Shown here one piece after another: positions 47,140 through 59,292 of a DNA stretch of 64,000 nucleotides. The stretch is from Protopterus annectens (taxonomy: Eukaryota; Chordata; Ceratodontiformes; Protopteridae), in contig NC_056744.1 in the NCBI RefSeq assembly GCF_019279795.1, positions 1,509,288,860 through 1,509,352,859 on the forward strand. The letters are read 5' to 3'. Position numbers and translations under genes: made by a program. Position 1 is the stretch's first letter. Every line of letters starts with the position of its first letter. Below the pieces are notes generated by a model. The model was given only the letters and a program-made list of their open reading frames with translations. It did no database searches and was not told where the DNA came from.

Positions 47140-48300
47140 AGACATGTTAAAAACAATGCAGATGCTTACTACAAAAGCAGAAAAACAAAAATGGGTAAAA
47201 CGAGGTGCAGTTCTTGAGAATGGACTGTACATTTCCAAAGAAAGAAAACCAATATTGCCGTCTAATTTATTTAGATATGCAGCTTTGTTGAGCCATGGCC
47301 AGTGCCATGTCTCAACAGGGGGGATGTTACAGTTAGTAAATCGAATATTCCAAACATATGGATACACAAACTACACAAAAAAAAAATCTGTGCAGCTTCT
47401 CATACTTGTAACAAGCACCATGCACAAGGAGCATTTAAAACCAAGCAAGGAAGTTTTCCTATACCACCATACCTGTTCCATACTATTTGTATGGATTTTA
47501 TAGAATTGAATAAGTGTGAAGGGAAAACGTTTTGTTTAGTTATTGTAGACATGTTTTCCAAATGGGTAGAAGCTTTTCCAACCAAAAACCCGGATGCAGC
47601 AACAGTGGCGAAAGCCCTGATAAAAGAAGTAATCCCTAAATATGGCATTCCGGAAAGGATTTATAGTGACAACGGCACACATTTCGTGAATCAGACAATC
47701 CACCAACTTGGGAGATTTTTTGGTATCTCCTTAAAGAACCATTGTGCCTACCACCCACAGTCAGCAGGACTGGTGGAAAGGTACAATGGTACCCTCAAAA
47801 ATAAGCTTAGGAAGCGAGTAGAGGAGACCCAAAAGAATTGGATATACTGTCTGCCTTTGGCACTGCTGAGTATGAGAATGGTTTCAAATGTAAAGGGTTT
47901 GACTCCCTTTGCAATGGTTTTTGGGAGAGTATATTATGTGCCTCAGTGGAAAGCTCTCATGCCTGCAGAGCAAGAGGCTGACAGTTCATTAGCTAGTTAT
48001 ATGAGGAAACTGTTAACAAATGAATCTGTTTTGCAGTTTAACTCTTTCAGATATGGAACAGACCAGACCGGTGGAAGTAGTCTTGGCTCCTGGGACATAT
48101 GTTTGGCTGAAAGTGATGAAAAGGAAGAATTGGGCAAGTCCAAAGTGGGAGGGACCATACCAGGTTCTGTTGGCAATGCCTACTGCAGTTAGAGTGGCCA
48201 AGAGGACGTCCTGGGTTCACTTAACACATTGTAAACTGGTAAAGTACTTTCAACTTGTTAAAAACTTTGTGACTGATACACAACCAGACCAAGATGGCCA
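47140..48300 (+). pseudogene. ERV integrase, frameshifted
   Basis: The zinc-binding HHCC region starts near 47290 (SHGQCH) but is broken at a run of A at about 47378-47387, where the frame shifts. The core domain is then open (about 47390-48040), with catalytic residues D (MDF, about 47491), D (SDNG, about 47664) and E (VERYNG, about 47774). A second shift near 48040 moves the C-terminal GPY-type domain (EGPYQVL, about 48158) to another frame, ending at 48314. All three catalytic residues are retained, but the protein is not continuous. Confidence 0.9.
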
Positions 48301-49078
48301 AAAACAAAGCGAATAGAAATTTAGATCAACCCCAGAGATGTTGCATAATCATTTTGTTGAGTGTACATTTATTGACTGTAATTGTGACAATTTTCCTCTT
48401 GTTGTGGTTTATCCTACACACAACCACACAAGTGAAAGTGGGAAGGCGTGATGAAACGTCTATAGACTGGCATCCAAATTTTAACGCATACCTAGCCATG
48501 AAACGTGTATATGCAGAGACTATGAACATTTCAAATTGCTGGGTTTGTACAGCTATACCAACAGCACATGGAGGACTGATAATGTCCGCTGTCCCTTTGG
48601 GGATAAATGAGACTTGGGAGAATTTACTTTTCGATACAGGAACTGTGAGATCACAGGACAAAATAGCTTTATTTTTACCTGTCACACAAAAAGGAATTGT
48701 ATGTTTTTATAAAAATGATACCCTCCAGGTGGGCTGGAGCAATTGTAATATAACCATATCTTACCGATGTTACATTAAGAATGGTAATGGCAATACTTTT
48801 TGCAATACTAATTATGACTCGTATTTGAACTCATTGAAAACAACTATGAATGACATTCATAAAAATCCAGTTTTGTTTAAACAATTGTCAGTTATAGATC
48901 AGAAAATGTTTCATGCAGGGCTGATGCGTATTAGTACTAAAGTAGAAAACTGTTATTTTATTTGTGGGAAAAAGGCATATAAATGATTACCTGAGAATTG
49001 GTCCGGCAGTTGTTTTTTGGGTTACTTGGTACCGGCAATAAGACATACTGCAGAATTACCTTTGGGTAAGATACGAAA
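48294..49078 (+). pseudogene. ERV envelope, surface subunit part
   Basis: Starts with a Met overlapping the pol end, as in gamma-type proviruses. A hydrophobic signal segment lies at residues about 17-45 and a CWVC motif, the CXXC disulfide-exchange signature of gamma-type envelopes, at about residue 81. Several N-glycosylation sites (NIS, NDT, NIT) are present. A TGA at 48984 interrupts the frame; related sequence continues in the same frame to a second stop near 49096. It is short compared with typical gamma-type surface subunits, so deletions are likely. Confidence 0.85.
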
Positions 49079-49124
49079 CATGAGAGAAGCAGCCTGAAAA
49101 CCCGAAGGTCCAGTTGAAAAACCT

Positions 49125-49735
49125 GTGAATCCAGTTGGAAAGATCGAAGCTGGCTGGAAAGACCACAGTTCAGTAAAAGACAAAAGCAAATTGACTCATA
49201 TGGACTTGAGTGACAGTGTTATATCCTGGGCAGGAATATTCCCAGCATATGGAGCAGTCAAATCAATCTGGGAGCTGAGGAAGTTGTCGAAACTTCTCAA
49301 AGTAATGAGTAATGCAACTTTTTCCACCCTAGAACTGATGACTGATGAACTGAATGCAATGCGAACTGTTGTGCTACAAAATCGGATGGCTCTTGACTTC
49401 ACCCTAGCGGCAAGAGGTGGTACATGCGCGCTTATCAAAGAAGAATGCTGTGCTTATATTCCTGACAATCGTCATGAGATCAATAACCACCTAGAGGTAA
49501 TTCAGCAAGTATCAGCCATGACTGAACCAGGCCCAAACACACTGACGGACTTTTTCCAGAATCTATTTGGGGGTGGGGTTCCATCCTAATGAATATTATG
49601 ATTGCCATTTGTGTGGGTATACTCCTAATAGGAGCATGTGTTTGCTGTGGAATTCCCTGCATGAAAAGATTAATCAAAGATTTTATTGATGTATCTGTTA
49701 CTGAAACTTTGTACCAAGATATTGAGATTTAAAGA
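49125..49735 (+). pseudogene. ERV envelope, transmembrane subunit part
   Basis: An open segment (49125-49589) contains a heptad-like region, a QNRMALD immunosuppressive-domain-like stretch and the CX6CC motif at about 49427-49453, which pairs with the surface CXXC in gamma-type envelopes. The membrane anchor and cytoplasmic tail lie in a different frame (49590-49732; hydrophobic IMIAICVGILLIGACVC). No furin site is visible upstream. Frame breaks separate it from the surface part. Confidence 0.85.
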
Positions 49736-49861
49736 TTGATCTCAGATGACATTTTTTCTGAAGTATAGATTGAATGACTCACCTAGCTGAAAATCCTAAG
49801 TGGAAGAAGTTGGGAGATGAAATGACACTATGCATACTTCAAAAAAGAATAAAAAGTATTA

Positions 49862-49873
49862 ATAGGGGGGAAA
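49862..49873 (+). other. ERV polypurine tract
   Basis: ATAGGGGGGAAA directly precedes the 3' LTR start TGTTAG, the standard plus-strand primer position. Confidence 0.85.
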
Positions 49874-50606
49874 TGTTAGAGAAATGCGTATCTGAATACA
49901 TGAGAAATGCTAATTTAAAAGCATAGTAGTATATAATGCATTTTATTCTATTAATCATATAGCAGAGAGGATTAATTCATGTTTAAATGTGAAGTAGTTT
50001 TGAAACTGCAGTGTGGCTTGAAGCAAAGCTGACCCTCAACCCTGGCAGAATGCTAGCTTAGCAAGTTTTAATGTTTATGCTTTTCACAAGTGATTATCTG
50101 CTGGGTCAGGAAATTAAATGTGTAAAATAATAAATCTTCTGCTCTTTCCTGCTGGGATGATTTTGGCCTTGTATATGTATTATTGAGATAACACGCAGCT
50201 GTGTGAGAAAGTGTAACAGAGAACAAAGACGTGTATTAAAAGACTGAATCTACTATTGTATTCGAACTGATATGAAACCTTGAAGAAGTAACTTTACAGA
50301 AAGACATTGTGTCTGACCAGCTGGATAGCAAGGCCGTATTGTAACCAGAGGAAAAGTTGTTTTAAATATACAGCATCAGCAGAACTAATGAATAGAAGAC
50401 TGTAAGCTAAAGTGATGTAGATGCCCTGTGACATACCACGTCAGTAAGGTTGGCATAGCTTAAATGTTAAACCTATATAAAATTGTGTGCTTCCTGTTTC
50501 ATGTCAGACATAATTCTGTACTTGTACGTTTTTTGCCTCCTGGTGTACACTAGTAAACTTTTGAATCTGAACCTCCTGTGTATTGAATTCTTAATTTTAT
50601 TTAACA
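49874..50606 (+). repeat. ERV 3' LTR
   Basis: 733 bp, with the same ends as the 5' LTR and TATATAAA near 50474. It is followed by the GGATG target duplication and a (TA)n tract. Confidence 0.95.
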
Positions 50607-50621
50607 GGATGTCACTGTTTA

Positions 50622-50870
50622 TATATATATATATATATATATATAAATATAACAGTGCATATACACTTCTGTTTATTAGATAAATATAACAGTGCATATG
50701 CAATTCTGTGTATTAGAATATATGTGTAGTAAGTATAACAGTGCATGTACACTTCTGTTTGCTAGTTAGATGCATATGCACTTCTGTTTGCTAGAATATA
50801 TGTAAGAAAATGTAATAAGTTAGGTGCATGTACATTTCTGTTTTCTAGCATATATACATTAAAGAGTTAA
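50622..50870. repeat. (TA)n followed by short irregular tandem repeats
   Basis: A (TA)n stretch at about 50622-50646, then about five irregular units built on GTGCATATRCACTTCTGTTTRCTAGA with ATATATGTA spacers (about 50655, 50692, 50743, 50770 and 50824). Confidence 0.8.
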
Positions 50871-51586
50871 ACTGCTCTCAGCTAAAAAGCAAGAAAAAAG
50901 GCATCCAGCTGTATGTAACATGAATGTTCAGTGCCTTGTACAACTTTAAGGAAAAATGCTGATAAGGATAACTCCTTAATTCCTGAGACCCAGGTACAAA
51001 AATGAACTCCCTACTGGGTTGGAGACAAGGATGTCTCCCTAGATTGTCACATAATTCACCTTGAAACAAAACACAAAGTAGTTGATCAACAGACTGCATT
51101 ATATCAGACGAATTCCAGAACAAACTGTTCGCATGGACAAGATTCGAACGGCACGAAAAAAGTATATAAAGAATATTGAAAGTGTATGATTTTAGATCTG
51201 ATTTCTTGTTAGATCTGTATACTGGAGAACATCATCCGTGCTATCTGAAAAGTTTAACCTGAGACATTAAAACCTGTAAAGTGTACAGTATGGTGCATGT
51301 CATCTGTTACATAGACAAGTTATTTTATTAGTACTGTGCATAACATACTGCCGAAAAGGTTAATAGTCTGCAAAATGTATTGCATTAATCAGACTTTTGT
51401 TTTAGCATGGCATCAGCAAGCAAGCAAGGGTGAAGTAGACATCAGCACATCTGCATTTAATTTTTTTAGTGGCAACCCATGCAGGACAGTGTAGTAAACA
51501 CAGTTTTACTCTTAATGTGTCAATTTTGGACAAACTACAGAGTTTGTATGAACAGCATATTAGCAAATGTATAATCTTATTGAGCA
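50871..51586. other. No gene recognised
   Basis: Contains TATATAAA near 51164 and resembles LTR-type sequence in composition, but no partner copy or LTR boundary can be shown. GTTCGAATC on the minus strand near 51145 resembles a Pol III B box without an A box. Confidence 0.35.
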
Positions 51587-52928
51587 AGAGCCGGATTCAC
51601 GAAGGCTTGCACGGAGTCTAAGAGTAGAGTAAGACTCCATCCAGCCAACATGTCTGCCGAGCGATCCAGGAACAGCCGGCAGGGGCGTGCAAGAAAGCTC
51701 CTAAAACGACTCTTGCACGGACAGTGTTAGTTTATGCAAATTACCTCATTTGCTGCTGAAAGCTATGCAAATGAGGTAAATTTGCAATCTAGGAAACACT
51801 AACCTGTCCGAGTAAGAGTAGTGTTATTTGCAGAAATGTACTCGGTTGGCAACTGAGTACCGTTCTGCAAATAGCAAAACGGAGCCATGATAGCTCCAAA
51901 TAAAGGATGCATCCAGTTGAGGAAGCATGCCAATGGCCAAATATATGGCCACTGGCATTTTTATGTGTTGCAAAATAATAAAAATATTTTTTTTTTCCTC
52001 GATCTCCGATGTTTAATTATAGCGCAGTGCCACACAAAGGTGCGGTGCACTAAAAACCAGAAAAACAAAAAATAAAAGCCACAAATAGGGATTTAATTCA
52101 AAATATTCATCTGCCATGCAAGTGAATGGCAGTCTGAAGACAACATGGCTACTGAGTAGTGGTTGCTAAGGGGGGAAGCTCAGTCTGAAACATGTAACCA
52201 AGCATTACTAGGCAATCCTATGCAAATGAGTATAAGGATAGTGAATCCCAATTTTCCCTGCTATGTGAACCATGTCCCTAGAGTGTAAGAGTAGGATAAG
52301 GGGAGTAACAGAGTAGAAGATGGTTGACATCATGAGAGGGTATGTATCAAAAAGACTGTAAGCTTATTGGAGCAGAGTGGCATGTGTTTGCTTTGAGTTA
52401 CTCAGGACTAGAAGAGGCGTGTCTACAGTTGTCTAAAGTGAAACCCAGAAACCGAAGGTGTACGCTGTGGCTATCACTAAAGTTTCTTGCAGCGCTGCTT
52501 ACACTGTGTGCGCGCGTGTAAACCCGTCTAAGCCTGTGTGTGTGTGTGCACCCGTGTAAGCCTGTGTAAGGCTGTCTAAGCCTGTATACATGAATGTGCA
52601 CCCGCCTAAGCCTGTGTAAGCTTGTGTAAGCCTGTGTGCGCGCGTGTGTGCATGTTTGCGCTTGTTGGTGTGGTGCTGCCCACTGTGGAGACAGAAATGG
52701 GAAAAGGAAGGAAAAGAAGTAGTAGGAAGTTAACCAAGGAGAACTAGCAGAGCTGCCAGGTGAAATCAATCAGAATCAGCCAATTACACAGGCAGTACAC
52801 TAGCCCAGCCCAGCCCAGCACTTAAAACTCTGCAAACAACATTCCCCCATGTTTTTCTCAGAAACACTGCAACACTGTAGTCAACAAAGAGAAGTGAAAA
52901 CTTAAAAAGCTTAAAATGAGACATAAAA

Positions 52929-54094
52929 ATGTTAGGGGCTGCCATTGCTGTTATAAAGCAACATGTGCAAGATGCTGAGGGTGGCGCCATTGCGAATGCT
53001 GTTGAGAAAGCCACAGTGAGGAGATGGAGAAGAGTGTACAGACTCAGGGTAACCTACCAGGGGCTACATGAGCTGGAGATAATGGAGGGCTGTAGAGTGG
53101 ACAGAGAGCTCCTGCAGCAAATTGTTGATCTGTGCAGGTCATGCCTCACACACAGAACCAACAGAGGAGAACCCATCCCAGTGGAAACCAAGGTATGTAT
53201 TGGCCTAAGAATACTAGCAACAGGTACCTTCCAGAGACCAACTGGTGATATGATGGGGATTTCACAGGCATCAGCATCAAGGGCACTGCACCAGTTCCTG
53301 AATGCCATGTCAGCACACGTCGGTGATCATGTATATTTCCCAATCCCCCTGAGGTACTGGCCAGCAATATGCATCTCTTCCAGTAAATAGCGGAATACCC
53401 TGAGGTAGTGGGTGCAATTGACTGCACGCACATACACATCAAAGCACCAGCTGGTGAGCGGGGTAGGGCCTACATCAACTGACAGGTTGTGTGTGATGCC
53501 CAGGGCATAATACTGAATGTGTGTGCTGGCTGCCCTGGAAGCTACCACAATCCCCATATCTGGCATCTGTTGCAGCTGTACCAGATATTTGCCAATGAGG
53601 ACATCCCTGACTGTCACCGAGTGGGGGATGTTGGATACGCACTGGAGCCATGGCTGATGATACCCATCCGAAATGCACGCACACCTGAACAAGAACTCCA
53701 TAATGAAGCACATGCACAAACACAAAATGTAATTGAGCGTGTGTTTGGGAGGCTCAAATCATGGTTCCTGTGCCTGGACACATCTGGTGGAGACTTGCAG
53801 TACTCACCAACTACATGCACCCAAATCGTCATTGTATGTGCCATGCTACACAATATGATGCTGCAAAAACAGCTGCAGCAGGAACAGCATGGGTCAGGGC
53901 CAAACAGCCCCCCACCATTGCCAAGACCTGCACAGGCACAGCTTGACTCAGAGGAGGAACAACCTGAGACTGCCCCAGTAGGCAGAAGGAGGCATGCCCA
54001 GTATGCCTTGTCCTTGGCAAAGAGGCAATGCATAGCACATACACTGGCACAGCAGGAACAGTGGAAATTATACCTCTCTCTGATTCGCACATAA
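52929..54094 (+). pseudogene. Harbinger transposase (HARBI1-like), catalytic residues present but frame broken
   Basis: ATG at 52929 (MLGAAIA). The N-terminal frame is open to 53390 and includes the helix-turn-helix (FQRPTGDMMGISQASASRAL). Between about 53340 and 53490 a small deletion and stops break the frame; the first Asp lies there in GAIDCTHIHIK. From 53489 the frame is open to 54094, with GCPGSYHNPHIW, the second Asp in VGDVGYALEPW and the catalytic Glu in VIERVFGRLKSW. The acidic tail (DSEEEQPE) and basic end resemble copy 2. Thus copy 3 keeps the Glu lost in copy 2, but its frame is disrupted elsewhere. Confidence 0.87.
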
Positions 54095-54383
54095 AATAAA
54101 AGGAATGCCTAACTTGACACTACCTGTTTCTAAACATGTATAGGGAGTGTAATATGTGCATCCAACATAGGCAGCCCTGCAGCACCACCTGAGGCACGAT
54201 TGCCATGTTTTAAGCAACATAAAGCAGTGCTAAGCAGCTTTCACCAATAACTAGTATATGTAAACAAAATTGCTTGTGCAGTGTTGAGCAAGGTCAGGGA
54301 AAGTTGAGCAAAGTCAGTTAAACATGCTCATATCTGCTTTACTGTTCCTTAAGCAGTCTGGTCTGGCCAGCATGAAAATAAAA

Positions 54384-54455
54384 AGCAGTGACAGGGCTTG
54401 AACCCAGGATACTGTGCACAATAGTGGCAGTACTGAACCACTAAGCCATGATAGC
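54384..54455 (-). ncRNA. tRNA-like sequence, probable SINE head or tRNA pseudogene
   Basis: On the minus strand a Pol III A box (TGGCTTAGTGG, 54449 downward) and B box (GGTTCAAGCCC, about 54404 downward) lie about 45 bp apart, and a T5 terminator-like run follows directly (about 54380). A cloverleaf is poor: only about 4 of 7 acceptor pairs form by eye and the anticodon arm is distorted. The surrounding block (54245-54475) is absent from Harbinger copy 1, so it looks like an insertion. Confidence 0.5.
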
Positions 54456-55164
54456 ATTTCAGTGGCACTGACACAGCAGGACAATTGTACACTAATGCAA
54501 ACACAAAGCAATGCTGTATCATGCCCCTAAAGAGGCAAATGGGTAACCTCCCCCACACACCTATGTAGACAGAGAACATCAGGCCAGGCGGTGTGATGTG
54601 GGTTGTGTAGGCTATGAAGTCACAAGCTAATATATGTGACATTGGATGCTAAGATCTGTAGTACAGTAGTTTGCCTCAAGCCAGTATGATAGGCAACAGT
54701 ACAGACTGAAATGGTGTCCTGTATATAGCAGTACAGGCATAGCAAATGTGTATAAGTGTCAGGTGAAACCCACATCCTATATACACCCACAGTAACAATC
54801 CGGTGTGCCCATGGGTAGAAATGTACAAAGAATAGCTGCCCCCCCCCCTGTATGTAGAAATGTTGATAAGTCTATGCAAAGTGTCTCATGGAAGCCCTGC
54901 AGGCACAGCATGATCTCTGTTGATCTATGACACAAAGGTGAGCCCTGCTGTAAAAATACAACTCAATTTACCATACACATATAGTATAAATGTGTATACT
55001 GTGCGTGCTCACACACTCCAACAAATGTAGCGGATTTCATTCAGCATCACACTGAAAGGTCATACTGGGCATGCTCACACACTTAAAGAAACAAAGCAAA
55101 TGTCAAGCAGGAAGATACTGAAAGGTCATACTGGGCATGCTCACACACACAGGCTAAATACGGA

Positions 55165-58100
55165 TATGATAATAAGGGATCTATGAACAAATGTGGATAG
55201 TCATCTCTACTTCCAGAAACACATTCACAAAGTGGTCAAAGAATCATGCTATGTGTTCACACAAACTGCCAAGGTCTGTACATGTAGGTCAAAGGAGGTT
55301 GCCACTACTCAGCAGTCATCACACCTGTCAGAGAGTACCACAACATACTTGCAATGAATCTGACTAGGCACATTCAGCAGCTAGAAAGACCACTGAAGTA
55401 CTTAACAAGAGGAGTACTGGCCTCAAATAGTTGCCCCATGCAACAAGACTGAATGTTACCCAATGTGTACTCTGTTGCATACTGTCTACTCAGGAGATCT
55501 CTACCCAACAGACAGGTCCATGTCATGGTTACACTCAGATCTGTTCTGAGTTACAGCTCAATGGCACTAAATGTACAGAGCCAACTGATATTGCCAATAT
55601 CCTGTCAGATGGGATCAGTGTTAACTTTACCACCCTCTCACCCATGAAAGAGCACATCTCTATAATGGAAGACTGCAAAGTTGCTGTCATCACGGCTGCA
55701 CAGGTAAAAAACACTATCCAAAGCCAGTATCACAGCAGCCATGGGACTAGGTAACTTCCCAGGCTGTGTAGTATCTAATTCCCTGAAGTAAACATTAACA
55801 TGGAAGGTCTGTGGCTACTGAAGTTTCCAGAGGACTGCAAACTAGGAGCCATCGTTGTAAACAATAAAGATGTGGACATCCTACAAAAGGGCCTCACTGA
55901 GACAGATGGCTGTTGTCAAAGCCATGGGCTGTAGCTCAATGCCAAAAGGTGCATTATCATCACCTTTGTTAAAAACTCTGTAGCCAAGAACTACAACATA
56001 GGTGGTAGTACACTTCACACTGTAAGTGTGACAAGAGACCCTGGGTCACAGGTGGACAGTGGATACAACTGTGATAAGCACATTCCCACAGTAGTCAGGA
56101 AACCCTCTTATGTGGCACACCTCATCACAAAATGTGTCTCATGCAGAATAGAAGAGGACATTGTTCCCCTCTACTCACCACTCACTAGAACTATAAAAGA
56201 GTACAATGCCACTGTAGCTATGTACCTCCCAAGACAACTACAGCAACTGGAAAGCCAGCAGCAATACCTCACAAAGAGCATTAGTGGCCTGAAATACATG
56301 CCATACACAGACCATCTAAAATGCTCCATCCATTCCCTTGCATATCGCTTACTCAGAGGTGTTCACTGCCTAACATACAAAGCTATGTCAAACATAGAGC
56401 TGTTGGATATGCTCCATGTAAAACACTCACAATCACTCTGACCTTTGGACCCAAAACCACAAGTGAAATACAAAAGGAAGGGGTGTACCCATTTACCTTG
56501 TGGATATCCACACCTTCAGGTTACTGGCACAGCATGAGGCCTTGAAGACCATGCAAATGCAACTAACATTGGGCAAAGCTGCCCATCAGATAGTAGCCTG
56601 CTACAGATCATGTACCTTGTCTCAGGAACCTCACTCAGTGTTCCGGAGAAAATGGCAAATATAAAGGTCCTATCAAACACCATTATATGAGGAGATTACA
56701 ACTACCCAAACATTGAGTGGGTGAATTACTCTTATACAATGTCCTTTGCTCAATGTGTCTTAGAGTTAAAAAACTCTAAGACCCTGGAACAGCTGGTCAC
56801 CACGTCCACTAGAGGTGACAACATACTGGACATGATCATCACCAACATGGGGTACCAGTGTTCCACAACAGAGATAAACCCCTCGCTGTTAATAGCAGAT
56901 CATTAAGTAATCACAGTGGACATCCACATCCCACCCACCCCACCCAGTCAATGAAACCATTGTGAGGACATTTGCAAAAGCAAACTGCACACTTCCCAAG
57001 ACCAAAGTGGAAAGTTTTGAAGACCTCTTGCTATAGTATAATGGTATACAATCTGCAGAATCATTTACAAGTGCATCCTATGAGCATCTACAAGGATGCA
57101 TGGAATGAGACATCACAGATAAAACCAAGATGCACTCCTCCAAAAATAGGACAACAAGCAGATGGTTGTTGTCCATAAATAAGCTAGACAAGTGAAGGAG
57201 GAAACGAACACATGATAGATCTAACTTCACTAAAGGAAAGGCATCACTGATCATTATCAGGAAAAAACAATGATCGCTCATAAAATAAAACCAAGGACAG
57301 TTTCTAAAGACAAATAGCCAAGGAATGTAAGAATAACAACCACAAAGCCTTCGGTAGCTACACAAGACATGTAGGTGTCAACTTCCAAATATGTTGTCAG
57401 CTACTGAAAAAAGGAATTAAATACACCAAACCAACTTTCATTGCCCACATCCAGGGGGACAAGTTCAGTGTAAACTCCCCCATCACCCCCAAAAGGGCCT
57501 GTGTCCATCACAGAAGGATGCAGAGACCCAGATGTCATGGACATGCAGGTAAAGACAGCCCTCACAAAAGCTAAGAACATAGCATCAATGTGACTGTATG
57601 TTGTCCAAGGCTGCATTTTACACTAGGCCCATAAAGAACTACACCCTCACATACATTCACTGTCCAGACTCAAGTGTACCACAGGCTATGTACCCAAAGA
57701 ATGGCATACACTAATAGTCATCCAGCTCCACAAAGGGTGTGCCAAAACAGAACCTGGAAACCATTGCCCAATATGTCTACTCAGCCGGGTTTACAGAGCT
57801 ATTGAGCAAATTGTCATGGAACCCATACACTGAGACATTGGAGATCTCCAGACACTGGACTATACATAACTTCGCCTTGTTAAAGGCAGTGCCTGGCTCC
57901 CAAACCTGGTTGACTTATTTAAAACAGTTACCAAGAACATAGATGGAGGTGAAAGTAGTCCACACAGCCCACCTGGACCTCACTAAGGGCTTACTACACC
58001 ATTCCCCACTCTGTCATCATGGACAAGTGTACCAGCTTGAACATTAACAGCTATTACACAGGATGGGTGGCCAAGTGGCTCACAGATCAAACACACATGT

Positions 58101-58555
58101 TCATAGTTGCGGGTGCCATGTCCAACTCTAAGCCAGTCACAAATGGCATCCCACAGGTCTTGGTCCTGGGACCCCATCTGTTCAGTAGATACTGCTCAGA
58201 GGTAAGCATGGGAGGTGTATGGCTGAACAGGTTTGCAGATGAATGGTAACTGTGGTCCATAATCAACTGTACAGCTGACACAGACATCCTCCAGAAGTGT
58301 CTTACAGAGACAGATACCTGGTGTCAAAACAATGCCCTCAAGCTGAATGGCAAAGAATGTACAGTCATCCCCTTTGGGTAAAACAAAGTGCACACAAATT
58401 ACCACATAGGTGGTAATCCAGCATGTACGGAGAAAGTTATTATGGCCCTGGGGACACAGGGAAATAGTAAACTCATCTTTGATGATCACATGGCCAAAGT
58501 GTTTTGACATTCCTTCAATGTAGCCCATCTAATGTCACCTAATGTAACCCACTTC
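55165..58555 (+). pseudogene. Decayed CR1-type LINE pieces, joined
   Basis: At least three partial copies in the same orientation. 55165-55530: RT C-terminal region, closely similar to the inverse of 7190-7557. 55530-56440: linker (SELQLNGTKCTEPTDIAN, open to 55754), a jump, then RT from an FAD(D)-like site (about 55830) to the C-terminal region (open 56028-56441). 56440-58555: endonuclease (GDYNYP-like block at about 56692, TTSTRGDNILDMIITNMG at about 56798), linker, RT start, PQVLVLGPHLF (about 58154) and palm, ending near 58555 against the 225-bp repeats. Many stops and small deletions throughout. Confidence 0.7.
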
Positions 58556-58557
58556 GT

Positions 58558-59170
58558 ATAGTCTGATGATGTCACCATCCTACAAATAACCTGTGGAAAG
58601 AATAACTCACAGTAATGTGTAAAGTGTGTTTTGTTAATGTGTACTCCTGTAGTATCATGAAGTAGTTAGGTAGGGGACTGAATCCTACAGTTGACAACTT
58701 TGTGTGTTTGTGTGTGGTCTCCTTGGGAAGGAGCAACCTTTTAGGAGAGTAGTAAAACACCTCAAAAGCGGTACACTAACCTTTGACAAGTCTGATGATG
58801 TCACCATCCTACAAATATACCTGAGGAAAAAAGAGCTCCCAGTCATGTGTATAGTGTGTTGTGGTAATGTGTACTTCTGTAGTATCATGACGTAATTAGG
58901 TAGGGGTTTGAATCCTGCACTAGATAGCTGTGTTTGTGTGTGGTCTCCTTGGAAAGGTGCAACCTTTTAGGAGAGTAGTAAAAACACCTCGAAAGCAGTA
59001 AACTAACCTTTGTCAAGTCTGATTATGTCACCATCCTACAAATATACCTGTGGAAAAGAGCATTCCCAGTAATGTGTATAGCGTGTCAAGTTAATGCATA
59101 CTTCTGTGGTATTATGAAGTAGTTAGGTAGGTATTTGAATCCTGCACTAGACAACTGTGTTTGTGTGTGG
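58558..59170 (+). repeat. Tandem repeat of about 225 bp, right block, part 1
   Basis: The landmark TGATGTCACCATCCTACAAAT recurs at about 58568, 58796 and 59023 (period 227-228 bp). Units include GGAGCAACCTTTTAGGAGAG, the B-box-like GGTTTGAATCCTGC and a TGTGTTTGTGTGTGGT run. Reverse orientation relative to 2960-3740. The block is cut at about 59172 by the CR1 tail. Confidence 0.88.
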
Positions 59171-59292
59171 TTTTCTTCATAGGTTCATAGGTTCATAGGT
59201 TTATACTAGGCTATCTGCCCTAGGGCATTTATAAGCCTAGCCAGCATGTGTGTGGCTTTCACCACCCCTTAGGGTGAAGAATACTATACCCA

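Larger units (their letters stand above)
44162..50606 (+). mobile_element. Gamma-type endogenous retrovirus, internally deleted provirus
   Basis: A 6.4-kb provirus bounded by the 5-bp target duplication GGATG (44157-44161 and 50607-50611). Order: 5' LTR, primer binding site, gag start, truncated pol (RT palm onward, RNase H, integrase), env surface and transmembrane parts, polypurine tract, 3' LTR. Missing are the capsid and nucleocapsid part of gag, protease and the N-terminal part of RT, all lost at one junction near 45535. The GPY-type integrase end and the CX6CC envelope fit a gammaretrovirus-like lineage. Several frameshifts and stops prevent expression of complete proteins. It is the youngest-looking insertion in the window. 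Confidence 0.93.
51587..55160 (+). mobile_element. PIF/Harbinger DNA transposon, copy 3
   Basis: The left terminus at about 51590 reads GAGCCGGATTCACGAAGGC followed by TTGCACGGAGTCTAAGAG, the inverted repeat shared with copies 1 and 2. Then come the CTCATTTGC-type blocks and the palindromic block (CTCGGTTGGCAACTGAG at about 51841). The transposase lies at 52929-54094. The distal module (about 54480-55150) is shared with copy 1 and with 12930-13730. A tRNA-like insert sits at about 54245-54475. The right terminus is not clearly identifiable; the sequence passes into CR1 RT at about 55165. Confidence 0.75.

Noticed and set aside
51140-51160. B-box-like GTTCGAATC as a tRNA gene
   Set aside because: No A box at the proper distance and no cloverleaf.
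58568-58840. CTGATGA followed by GAAA inside the 225-bp repeat, hammerhead-ribozyme-like
   Set aside because: The bases between the two boxes cannot form stem II next to CTGATGA and GAAA, so the match is only to the short boxes.
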